Positions 49,013 through 59,876 of a stretch of DNA of 64,000 bases are shown one piece after another (the stretch's first letter is position 1; each line of letters opens with the position of its first letter). The notes under the pieces are model-generated. The model saw only the letters and a list, made by a program, of their open reading frames with translations. It was not told the DNA's origin and made no database searches. The DNA lies in NCBI GenBank assembly GCA_022577435.1, contig JAKOON010000055.1, forward strand, positions 613,117 to 677,116, read 5' to 3'. The stretch comes from Embiotoca jacksoni (Eukaryota; Chordata; Actinopteri; Embiotocidae). Position numbers and translations under genes: made by a program.

Positions 49013-52000
49013 TCATCTTTGAGTTTAAAGAAGCAGGGAATTGTTTGAAGGTGCCAACACTCCCAAAACAAAAGAAAAGAGGCTCAGACATTGGAAGCGG
49101 GAGCAGCGTGACCGACGTGAGTCTTCCTCCCTGACGGAGGTCTTTCAACTGTGACGTGATTTCTGCAGTAAATCCGTTCGGTTCAGAGTCAGATGTCTTA
49201 ATAATGACCAGATAGCCGGAAAATTTGATCCAGACGTTCACAGTCAGCTGAATCCTTTGCACTTCGACGATCCACTTGACGCTTCTCGAAACGGTCCGAC
49301 CGTGGTGGAAATATCTTTATGTTCAGAAAGATAAATAAAGATATTTTTGAACATTAAAATGTGTAAAGTCTGACGATGTCATCAGGTTTGATGCCATCAA
49401 AACACCTGCAAACAGTGACGATAAGGAAATGTAAGAATTTAACTCAAAGATTGTTATGACCTCACAACAGGAATACAATTCAAAAGACACTAATTGATAC
49501 GAACGCAATGACTAATGACCCTTTTCCACCTTTGCTCTCCAGCCTCTACCAGCCCCACAGCAGAGGAGGGCCCCCTGGCGCAGCTCGCCCACACGGCCCA
49601 CCGGCGAGAGAAACGCTGCTCCTGTGAGAACCAGAAAGACAAGGAGTGTATTTTTTTCTGCCACATTGGCATCGTCTGGGTCAACACCCCGAGGTGAGTC
49701 TTGCAAGGCTAAGAATACCAAATAGTTCAAAAGGGTTTGTTTTCTCAGCGATAGAACATCAGAGCATCGGGATCAATCTCACTGTGTTGTTAAAATGTGA
49801 TAATAAAACCAAACAGAGATAAGGAACAGTCAGAAATCTTCCCAGGAGGGACAGAAAGCATTTCTCCTGCACCGGTAGCCAGGAGGTTCCAGCGCGAGGC
49901 GTCCAAAACTAAGATAAACTCCCACTGTTTGGCCAAGTCAGTGCTTTTCAGAATTAAATATCACGTTACCGGATTCCAAGAATAATCAATCATTTTAAAG
50001 CACAATCTACATAATCCTTTAGTTTTTTTTCTTACTTTTAGCTGGAGCAATCAGCTTGTTTTACTCTGAATAAAAGCCTCACTGGCACAAGTAAAAATCT
50101 AGAATTCTCGGTACCTGCCTGGTAAAACACCAAATGAAGAAGCCTGACGCTGCCTTCGATTTCCTCGTGTTTTGATCTCTGTGAAAACAATCGAGCCCGG
50201 TCGGCTTGACGAGGCGTCTCTCCTCGTAAATACGATATCTATGTTTGAGTCCTAATATCTAATGAATACTGGGATTATTTACTGGGAGTTTATCTAACGA
50301 CACCATGATGACTTGTGGAAAACATTTACTGACTTTGTATTTCAGGAGAGAACTTGATGCTTTTTCAATGGGAGTCTATGGAGCCTAGTGGCCCTCGGTG
50401 GTACTGCACTTTAACACAATTCTGCATTGGCTTCACTTTTTCAGACCCAGAGACTACAAATGTTTTTATATCGTCTATGGTTTCCCGTCTGCCTCGACCA
50501 GTTGGGGTTGTTGGTTTGGCCACAAGGAGGCGCCGCCCTGCTGGTCCAATAAATCAACCACAGCAGGACCAGGATCCCTCGAACATCAGCCTCCCACTGC
50601 CTCGGTACTGAACCCGGTACGCCCCTCCTCACAGGGCAGGTTCAGGGTATTTTTTTAGCAGAACAAATCGAACTTGAGCCACGGTCAGTCGCTTTTACAA
50701 GTCTTCCAGCCTTTTCTTTAAAAACACAAAGATTTTAACAACAATTACCCCCAAAAACCTGAAAATAGACTCAAAAACAGGTTCACCACGTTAAAAACCT
50801 TCAGCGGAGGTTTACGTGTGTTTGACGTCTTCTGCTCAGTCCAAATATTTACTTCATTAAAATCCAATGCAACCATTCGAGTTATATTCTTATATTTCCA
50901 CTTAAATAGCAGCGTTTCTGGGAAGTTTTACAAACCCTTCTGTGATATTTCTTGCTTTGAATATTTAAGAGGACCGAAGTGTTTTAAGGGCAGCGGGCAG
51001 AAAAAAAAAAAAAGGTTTGGTGGAACATTGAAATGGCGTCGCACCACGTTGGTTAAACTTCCTTTCACCGTGTCTTTACCTCGTCCAGCTGTTCATATTT
51101 TTAAGTTCCCTGCCCTCAAATAGGAAGCAGGCGCGTAGCTCCCTTCACGATTGGCAGCAATTAACTTCATTTTAGTTCAGTGTGCACAAGCAATGAGTAA
51201 GCAGTTAGATGTGGTGGGGCTAATAAGAAAGAGCACCTTTCCTTAACGAAGGGTAATTTCTGCCATGTTTCCTCTCACTATTTCTAAATAGCTCCTTTTA
51301 ACCCTTTAACACCGACCCAGCCGGGAGACCGCAGGGAGTCTGAAATCACTCTGGTGGGACCCTGATGAGCCCACAGCCAGTTAACTCCTCACTGCCCGCT
51401 CCCATTCAGGCTGTAACTGCTGCTCACAGGCCCAGCTCGCATCAAACTGGCAGATTTATAATAAAAGAATGAAGACGAATAAAGATTTTTACAATTAAAA
51501 AGTCATATTTTAAACTATATTTCGTCGATTTTGTACCGAAAATGATAAAAAAAAATTTACTCGTAAATTGGATTTAATTGTTTCTTTCTTAAGTTCCCGC
51601 ATTTCTTCTTTTTCCACGTGGAGCCAAACAATCACCAGTCGATATATTCCTCGAGAGCGTGCTGCGCTGTAGGTTCTTTCCATGTCGCGCCAACGAGTCG
51701 CATTAATTAACTTTAAGGAGAGAAAACGAGGTGTCACCAAAATAGCTTCCAGAGATTAGCCTGGGACGGCTCCGCGGCGGTGGGAGTGTTAGTTTGGGTC
51801 TAAACATAGCCGTGTGGTGAGCTGGAATCTTCCTGCCTTCGCCATAAAGACGGTTTTGAAACAGCAGAAGGCAGAGCCCGCCGTGACTGCACCGAGCCCC
51901 GCGGGCTGCTGGGAGATCCCGACGTCCCCGTCCCGTCTTCAGCACGTCCTGCCGATGGAGTTTGAAAATATGGAAACCGACGCTGACACATTGGGCCCGG

Positions 52001-54368
52001 AGATGGCCCGTGTTTTTATTCCTGAACCAACAAGGTGCAGTGAGCAAATCAAAGGTCTTCCACAAACTCTGTGGATTAATCCGCCGCTGAAAATAGTTTA
52101 GAGCAAACTGTAAAAACGACTGTAAAGCTGCAAAATTGGGCACAAACGTTCACTGAGACTGCTTCCACACTTTACTTGTTTGGTCCCAAACCAAACTATC
52201 GGGTGTGACGGGAGCCTCAGATCACGAGTCCGGGCCGAAGGACCAAAATCTGGTCCAGCCAGAAGAGGCGGACTCGGTCCAGATGAAACTGAAACACGGT
52301 TCGGTTTATTTGCAATTGTTAGAAAGATGGTGACGACCGACACCCGAACTCGAGGCTTCAGAACGTCTTCAGTGTTTCCAGGATCAACAGCCGTAATGAT
52401 AATGATGTGGCTAATCTGCCTGGAGAGACCTGGAGCATTAAAAAATATCCAGCAACACTGATCTGAGCCTCGAAGGGAGGTCGTGTTGCTACCTGCTGAT
52501 CCGCACCAGGACAATACAGAAACCAGGAAGTACTTTGAGTGTAAATGTTATTTTGAAAGACTGATTTTCACCCTCACAAGTGTAAAAACAAGCACTTGAA
52601 ATCAGCCGGAGGTGTCGCTCTCACACGGACGTCTCCGACCGTCCGACGGTGGCTGCGGTCCAAAGCAAAGACGGAGCTGATTGACAGCGTTGAGCCTGCT
52701 CCAGAACCAGAACCACCTCCGGTGAACTCAAACACGCGCGGTTTGTTTAATGTGTGCCGTGTGGCCGACTCACTTACTTTACAGTAAGACATGAAACGGT
52801 TTGTTTCTTTGGCAGACGTCGCTGAAAACACGAACCTGTGCTTCCACGGTCGCGGTGTTGTTTCAGTCCAGTTATAAACACAACGTTGTGTCCGCAGCGG
52901 CGAGGTCGTATTTTAAGTAGCAGCTGATCTACTTCGTTAAATCGGTTAAAGGTGCTTTTTCAACAAACAACCGCAATGTTATTGTGGTTTAGAAAGTCCT
53001 CTGACCTCGATGACTAAGAGGTGGTCCAACATTTCCTCTCCGATCCGATCTGACCCGACCCGGCAGGAGATACACCACAATGAAAAATAAATAAATAACC
53101 CTTTATTGATGTTATAGATATTACAGTAAGGGTTTGGTTTAAGATGAAAAACAAAGAAAAGATCCTGGTTCGGGTTAAATAAGAACTTCATTAAGGTTGG
53201 AGGACCTGTGTTGTCATGGTTACAATAACAAACAGGTGGTTAAAGTGGTCATGATTGAACATCGACTGTCAGACAAACATGAAACAAACATCTGTTTTCT
53301 GTGTTTTGTCGACCCATCCGTCCACCCCGACTTCCTCCCTGCTTCGTTGCTCTGCAGCTGCGTTACCTCACTTCCATCATAACTGCTGCAGGCCACCAGG
53401 GGGCGCTGACACTGGAACGCAGACCGGACTGTATGTAAAACTGTTTGTCGTCTCCGGGTGTGAAAAAACTTCAAAAGCTTGAAGAAATGAAATCATTTTT
53501 GAATCCGGTGGTTTTTCAACATTTTTCTTTCGTCATGAGGTCTTGACCCAATTTTTTTTTAAATGTCAACCACTCAAATTTATTTCACTAAATCATGAAA
53601 CCATGAGACAAATAAAAAGTGAGTGAAGAATCTAAAGTGAACTTTATGAAATGATATGACTAGAATCACTGTTTCTGCACTACTGACAGAAATGTGACCA
53701 AATCTTCCGTCAATTTTCGGTCAGTTTGGCCAAATGAAATATAAAAATATAAAATAAACTGCATCATATATATATATTTCAAATTATTAAAATTTCTGCC
53801 GGCAGAAGATATAGAGATACAAAAGGACAGAAAACGTTGACATGGTTGGAGCGTTCGTTCTCCTCTCGGCACAAACGGCTTCAAGCGGACAGCTGACGGA
53901 GGCGTCGGAGCAGCGGGACCATAAGTCGCGGAGCCTCAGTTCAACAGTTCAGGACACTCAGATTTACCACTGAAGCTTTAAAGATGAGCTCTCCAACCCC
54001 TCCGACACACGAGCAGACAGAAAGTGGAAGTGAAGCCAGCCGGAGGTCAGCGAGCAGCTGAGAGCTGATGGAGGAGGGCGGCGGGCGGCCGGGTTCGGGC
54101 GGAAACGAGACCCAGATGTGCTGCCGTTGAACAGAGGAGAGCTCCGCGGGATGTCTGAGGAGCGATGGGAGGCGCTCCCATCACTCCGCGGGATGTCTGA
54201 GGAGTGATGGGAGGCGCTCCCATCACTCCGCGGGATGTGAAGTTGCTCCACGGAAGAAATGAAGCATCCAAGTTGGAGGACGAACGGCTGCAGCTGTTTG
54301 TAGTCAAACAGTTCAACACAAGCGCGAATAAATCTCCTGCAGGGGGCATCGCATCGGACAGTGAGACT

Positions 54369-54444
<76 letters not shown>

Positions 54445-54584
54445 TGCACTAACTCTGCCTCTCTCCTGCAGCCACGTGGTGCCGTACGGTTTCGGTTCGG
54501 TGCGTCTGAGGAGGGAGATCAGCCGATGTCTCTGCAGCGACTCACAGGACGCCGAGTGTCTGAGCTTCTGCCACACGCAGTAAG

Positions 54585-54666
<82 letters not shown>

Positions 54667-55132
54667 AATTGAAGAAGCAGTGTGTGGGAGTTAGTGCCAT
54701 CTAGTGGTGAGGTTGTAGTCAACTCAACACGCTACTCTGTTACAGCTGTCGGTGGGCGGGACGTAGTATCATCAGGTTTCCAATCAGATCGGTCAGATCC
54801 ACCGCTGGCTCCTCCCCCAGCTCGTCCAAATATGGTCACTTCCTGCTCTTTACTGGCAAAGATGGCGATGGCCAAAATCCAAATTAAAAAGGGGGTGCGA
54901 TAACTCAGAGGGCTGGGTTTTAGTTTGAGGTGATGAATCACTGATGAAAAATGATGATTAAACTAAATCCTCCTGAATCCACAGACCGAAGCCTGAAACT
55001 CTCCGCCGTCTCTTCTTTGTCCTCAGAGAGGAAAACGCTGCGGTGAAGAGGAAGACTGACAAACAGCTGCAGAGACACAGAGCGGCATTCTGGGAAAAAA
55101 GGAACCGGCATGCCCTCCGACAGCAGACCTGA
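41951..55132 (+). CDS. edn4: Preproendothelin, endothelin-4-like, four exons
   Basis: Secreted precursor of a 21-residue peptide that acts on endothelin receptors (G-protein coupled) in vasoconstriction and neural-crest or jaw patterning. Exons: 41951-42011, 49543-49693, 54472-54579, 55027-55132; all GT/AG and in phase, 141 codons. Residues 1-20 are a signal peptide (MDFSYLWLLATTLMLIQQYQ; strong Kozak A at -3, G at +4). A basic site RREKR (41-45) precedes the mature peptide at 46-66, with Cys 1, 3, 11 and 15, Asp8-Lys9-Glu10 and C-terminal Trp21. VNTP then HVVPYGFGSVRLRR completes big-endothelin, so converting enzyme would cut after Trp66. An endothelin-like motif with four Cys (90, 92, 100, 104) follows. 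The precursor is short compared with about 210 residues for human EDN1. The edn4 assignment rests on linkage to adgrg6; edn2 or edn3 paralogues are not excluded. Confidence 0.85.
45640..45790 (-). repeat. tRNA-derived SINE-like fragment
   Basis: The minus strand reads GCCGGTTCGAATCCCCCAG, containing a perfect RNA polymerase III B box (GGTTCGAATCC, 45733-45743). No convincing A box is seen upstream of it, so this is a fragment, not a tRNA gene. Confidence 0.4.
48288..48360 (+). repeat. LINE 3'-tail-like fragment
   Basis: TTAATCCCCGAGGGGAAATT followed by CTTTCGCTACAGCAGC resembles the 3' end of common fish non-LTR elements and follows a T-rich run. No reverse-transcriptase frame is attached. 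Confidence 0.45.
48944..49012 (+). repeat. (GT)n microsatellite
   Basis: About 33 GT dinucleotides with one GTAT interruption near 48963, in endothelin intron 1. Confidence 0.95.
50268..50488 (+). repeat. Dispersed repeat family A, diverged copy
   Basis: TGGGATTATTTACTGGGAG, TTGTGGAAAACATTTACTGA, CAATGGGAGTCTATGGAGCC and TTTTTCAGACCCAGAGACTA follow the order of the 27485-27905 copy. It lies in endothelin intron 2. Confidence 0.65.
54142..54240 (+). repeat. 42-bp tandem repeat with internal palindrome
   Basis: CTCCGCGGGATGTCTGAGGA starts at 54142 and 54184 and a shortened third copy at 54226. The second unit holds a perfect palindrome GTGATGGGAG-GCG-CTCCCATCAC (54204-54226); the first differs by one base. 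Confidence 0.9.
54371..54443 (+). repeat. (GT)n upstream of endothelin exon 3
   Basis: About 36 uninterrupted GT dinucleotides ending 28 bases before the exon 3 acceptor. Complementary to the CA run at 54587. Confidence 0.97.
54587..54663 (+). repeat. (CA)n downstream of endothelin exon 3
   Basis: About 38 uninterrupted CA dinucleotides starting seven bases after the exon 3 donor (GTAAGAA). Confidence 0.97.
54743..54905 (-). repeat. Dispersed repeat family A, minus-oriented copy
   Basis: ACAGCTGTCGGTGGGCGGGA, CGTAGTATCATCAGGTTTCC, TCCACCGCTGGCTCCTCCCC and CTCGTCCAAATATGGTCACT closely match 33870-34050. Located in endothelin intron 3. Confidence 0.75.
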
Positions 55133-58100
55133 GGGGGGCGCCGCCGCCGCTCCTCTCCGAAGTCCCTCATGTATCAAACACAGCAGATAATGGACCCTCT
55201 GATCCGTTCGGACGTGTACAGTGTGTGTTTATGTAAATGTACGATGATGAAGAGCGCCGACTCACGTCTGTCCTCATCTGTCCAGCATGATCTCAGCTGA
55301 ACGACTGAGGGACGGACAACACGTCAGCCGAGCTTCCAGCCAATCCGCCGTCAGATTCTGCAGCCGCATCGTCGCGGTAACCTCGCAGCTCCGAAACTTT
55401 TAGAGGGGTTTTTTTCAGGTTCGTTTTCTTCGAATTTAGTTTGTTTGAACGAGATTCAGAAGTAGAACATCGTCAGCAAAGAGTTGCATTTAAAAAATAA
55501 TTAATCATTTTGCCGAGTAAAGAACCGTTTTGAACCCCGTATGATACGTTCGATGAGACGTCGCAGCACACCTGCAGGAAAACTAAAAATCATCGCACGT
55601 GATTCAGTTTTTTAAGACAGTCACAATATTACCAGATAATTTTGTCATTATGAGATCAATCTTATTTAGAAATATACATAATACAATATATTTTAAATAT
55701 AGTGTCATTAGATTGACTGATACCTGTTTTCCACAAATATTACAGTGACTTTACCCTCGAAAAATAACAACTATTCCTGCAAAATATTTGAACTTTATTC
55801 TGAAATATTAAAACATTTTACGCATCTTCATTTTATCTCAAAACATTCACAATTATATGTAAAATTACAACTTTAAATTTGAAATATGACAAACACCAGC
55901 TTTATTTTGAAATATCATGACATGTTCTTCAATTCAATTCAAATTTATTTGTGAAATATTTAAGCTTTTTTTAAGAAAATAAATTACAAATATCCTGAAA
56001 TATATTTTTTTTTCTTGTGTATTTTCAACTTGTTTTCACGTCATGTCGTCTGATTTGAAAATATTTCGACTTTGTTCCTGACATCTCGGATTTATTTGTG
56101 GTTTGCGATGTCGTCCCCAGCAGGTTTGACAAAGAATGAGCTGCTATGAACATGCTGACAGACAGAATGGGATTAAAGCGCCCTCTACAGTCTACAGTCG
56201 GTACTGCAGCTAGATCTGATGCAGAAATATGAACCTTCTTAAACATCTTATTCCAACAAGAACTTCAGTCGTGACTTTGAAAAGTTGGAGCTGCGAGGTT
56301 TTTTGTCGGAGCTGCAGAAATCTCTGAATGTAAAGAAGAATCTCGGTGTTGTTTTGGAGAATCTTTTTTTTATTTCACATGAACGCATGTAACAACAAGA
56401 CAGACGTCTTTTTTTCTACCTGTCAGCACCTTTTTCATGTCAGAGATGAATTTATTCTACACTACATACTATCGAGTATAACGAGCAGAAAAGGGAAGGA
56501 CAACGAGGGACAGGTGAAACTAATCAGGGGACGGGGCAAACAATCATACAAAAGACAGGAAGTGACACAAGACAGACATTTTGTAAAGACACTTATTTGT
56601 GTGTAAGTGAGTATAATGTCCAGATTTCACATTTCTCACGTCTTTTGTGTTGCCGTTAGCTTAGCATAAAGACTGGAAGTAGGAGGGAACTGTTAGACCA
56701 GATCGGTTTTAATAATACATCCACAAACAAAAAAAGTCCAAACCCCAGTTTTGTGGTTTATTGAAGAACCGCACCGCTCACAGAGTTTCATCTGGATTTT
56801 CTAAACTATAGGAGGACCTGCTGAGTCAGCGTGAGCTCTGGACCCTTCAGAATAAAAGCAGTGGGGTTGTGATGGTGTTGAGGTTCTGACAGCAGAGATT
56901 AAGAGCGATGACAAGCTGAGGCTCGAACGCTGTCCCGGGTCCAGCCGTGTATTTTGACATGTAACAACAAGAACTGTATATTACTAACTAAGCTGTGACG
57001 CTTATCTTATTATATAATTTTCACTATTTCTCTGACAAATTTTCTCCTCAGGAAAAATTAAATATCTTATTTCAATCTTTAATCTTATTATTAGTCGGTG
57101 CTTTTTTTTCTTCAGGCCACTAGAGGGCGGCGTTGACGCGACGGTTGGCCTCGACTGTGACAGACGCTCTCCTCGCCGCTGCAACGGGAGCTGCTCGTTT
57201 ATCAGGAGCACATGCTCTGCCTTATGACAGTAGACAGGCCATGCAAGTGGAGATTTTAGTTATTATGATTTATTGGAATGAGAGATGCATGTTTGGCTGC
57301 AGCTTGAGGCTCAGCAGACGTCTCCTCGGAGGGAAACGTCTGTCATCATCACAATAATCAGTAAATCTAACGGAGCCAAGTTCATCTGTAAAAAACATAA
57401 ATCTAAAGAGGTTTTTACTGTACAACAGCGCCCCCTGGTGGGAAACCTGAATCACAGCATGACGTGTGAGAGGAAGGAAGAAAACAAGACAACTAAATAA
57501 ATAACCAAACACTTAAAAAGGAAACTAAGACATTAGATGAAAAATATAAGGGATCTGAAAATCCACAAAATTGTTCCAGCATATTTTTATTGAACGTTTT
57601 TTGGGGAGAAATGCCACGTCACAGACAAAAAAAACTATTTTACATTATTTACTTGGTGATTAGTGAACTTTTTACTCCACCACGTTCACTGGTAGTTCCT
57701 ACATTATCTTTTTATATGATATATATAATTTGATTTGATTAAATTTGAATTATTTCGGGCTGCAATATATAAAACATGTTGGGTTTTTTTAAGTAATTAA
57801 ATAATACAAGTCAATGAGAGACAGAAAGTGTAACAATTAAAAAAGATGTATAAAATAATATGACATGTTTAGAAACATATGGGAGAACAATTCCTCCAAT
57901 TATTTATATTTGGTTTCAAAATGCACTTGTGTAAACATGCTCAATGTTTTTGCACCATAGAAGAAGAGAAAACGCAAAAAAATGATCAAACTTTAATTTT
58001 TATTTGTGAAATTATTTGTGGTGCTGTTTTCAGAAGTAATTCCATTATATTATTTCTGTTGATAATTCTTTGGTTTTATGTCACATTTTGAATGCAGGAT

Positions 58101-58240
58101 ATTTATTTGTGATTTATTTATATGTTTTTATTTTTCCATTGTGGTTTCACAGCTGTTACTTTTCTAAAAGATGGAAACACTAATGCAGAAAACAAGATTA
58201 TAAAAGCAAACAATCTTCAGCGCTGTCGTTTCCATGAACT
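55133..58240. other. Endothelin 3'UTR and intergenic DNA
   Basis: No gene is seen. AT-rich sequence with several AATAAA-type hexamers (for example near 55978 and 56849), any of which could end the endothelin transcript. A fragment of a common teleost repeat (GCCGTTAGCTTAGCATAAAG) lies near 56650-56690. Confidence 0.5.
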
Positions 58241-58387
58241 ACATCCGGGTCACAGACACATCTGTTTCCGCTGACACGCGACATAAACAAACCGCACGCG
58301 GCCGCTTGTGTTCGCTGTGTTTCCGGAGCGGTTCCGGTCGAGCCGGTAGTCCGGTTCTGAGGTCCGGACGGAGGAGACGCGGGCAGC
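58240..58387 (+). promoter_or_regulatory. CpG-rich presumed promoter/5'UTR of the THAP-E2F gene
   Basis: Composition changes sharply from AT-rich (before 58220) to GC- and CpG-rich up to the start codon. There is no TATA box at a usual distance. Repeated TTCCGG-type ETS-like sites (about 58320-58336) fit a housekeeping promoter. The leader ends GGGCAGC before ATG, a strong Kozak context. Confidence 0.5.
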
Positions 58388-59876
58388 ATGGGGAAGTGTT
58401 TCGTCTCCGGGTGTCTGAACCGCACGGTGGACCACAAGCGGGGCGTCTTCAACCGACCGCCGAAGAGGTTCTTCAGCTTCCCCGGAGACCCGGCCCGGGT
58501 GAAGGTACGGAAAGTACCCGGAGCAGAGCTGCCGTTCTCCGGCTGGGTGCCCGCGTGTCTCCCCCTCCTGCGCGTCAGCTCTCCGCTCACAGATAACTGC
58601 TTTTATTTGTATTTATTTATTTTAATAAAGCACATTTCCTGGTGACGTTTGACCCCCAGAAGGTCGTTTAAACAACTTGAAGCGGTGTTTCCAGATTCTT
58701 CACAGACTTTTATCAACATATTTACGTCTGAAAGTTACAAAAACACGTTGTTGTTTTTTTAACCGCCTTCCCGGTAGCCGTAGGGCCGCCGCCATGTTTG
58801 TTGTTGTTGTGAAACGGGAGGCTCAGCCCGGTAAACAAGTTTAAAGTAGTTTGTACCTCTGAGAAGAGACCGTTTCCACCCCGATGATGAGAGGAGTCTC
58901 CGAGGAACTTCCAGAACAACATTATGTCCTTTCAAACGTCCGCAGAGGTTTTCTATAAAAGAAAGAGAAACGTGAACCGTGAGCTCTGCGACTAAACAGA
59001 TGAGCTTAAATATATGTAAAATCATTTTTTAATTCATTTTAGTAATTCATTTATCTGTTCGAATTATATCTACATAATTTAGACTGTTTCTGAACTTCAA
59101 CATTAATTTATTCATCTGTTTTTTAGACTTAGATGTCGTTTGAAGTTCTGTCTGGTTTGTCCAGCTGACCAATCAGCTTCAGGCTCATGTTAGGACCGCC
59201 CACCTAATTAACATATAGACCCAAAAAGTTTTGGAAATGTAGAAATAAATTCTAGACTTTAAGTATGTCTTCTTTTTAAAATAATGTAATCCATTTAATA
59301 AATTTATGTATTTCATTTTTGTTATTTATGTGTTTATTTATTTATATACTTGAGTCTTTTCTTTTAATCTTGCATGAGGAAGTGAACAGAGTTGGGGCTG
59401 TTTCATCAGATGTTCATTTGCCAAACTAACAATCTAATCTTTATTTTTATTTTTTTTTATTTTAAAAAGCAAATGAAAAACAAACTGAACTTTAAGACGA
59501 AGAAGAGTTTGGTACTGGAGACGGGTCCTCAGGTGTGAAGTGACTCCGGCGGCTTTGTGTCCAGGTGTGGCTGGCAGCGCTGAGGGAGGCGGAGCTAAGG
59601 GAGGCGGAGCTCGAGGACTCTGCGGAGCAGCAGCTCATCTGCGAGGACCACTTCCTGCCGGAGGACGTCTCCCAGGACGAGGTCGCCGGCGACGCCATCC
59701 CCCTCATGCCCGCTTACCTGGACGGGTCGCTGGGCCTGATGAGCCCCCGGAGGGGCGAGTCCTCTGAGGACGACCGGTGGTGGACCGCTGCAGGAGGCGA
59801 TGATGATGATGATGATGATGGTGGTGGTGATGAAGGTGGCAAGGAGGCTCCTGCTGCAGCGAAGCCACAGCAGCAG
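58388..59876 (+). CDS. e2f6: THAP zinc-finger exons of the E2F6-like gene
   Basis: Exon 1 (58388-58504) and exon 2 (59565-59876), both phase 0 at the shared junction. Zinc ligands Cys4, Cys9, Cys65 and His68 are present, with AIPLMP in place of the usual AVPT-type end. The Cys9-Cys65 spacing of 55 is slightly long because of a tandem R-E-A-E-L duplication (59583-59612). The rest of exon 2 is acidic with GAT repeats coding poly-Asp. Confidence 0.85.

Larger units (their letters stand above)
42012..49542 (+). other. Endothelin intron 1 (7.5 kb)
   Basis: No second gene is supported. Contents: an (AT)13 run at 42031-42056, poly-A near 45467-45482, a tRNA/SINE-like fragment on the minus strand (45640-45790), a LINE-tail-like fragment (48288-48360), a family A fragment (48474-48540) and a (TG)n run. 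The stretch 43830-44270 is non-repetitive and could hold regulatory sequence, but this is not demonstrated. Confidence 0.55.
49694..54471 (+). other. Endothelin intron 2 (4.8 kb)
   Basis: Apart from the family A copy, a 42-bp tandem repeat (54142-54240) and the (GT)n run before exon 3 I see no gene. The stretch 51120-51460 is non-repetitive and of even composition, which would suit a regulatory element, but nothing in it is diagnostic. Confidence 0.5.
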
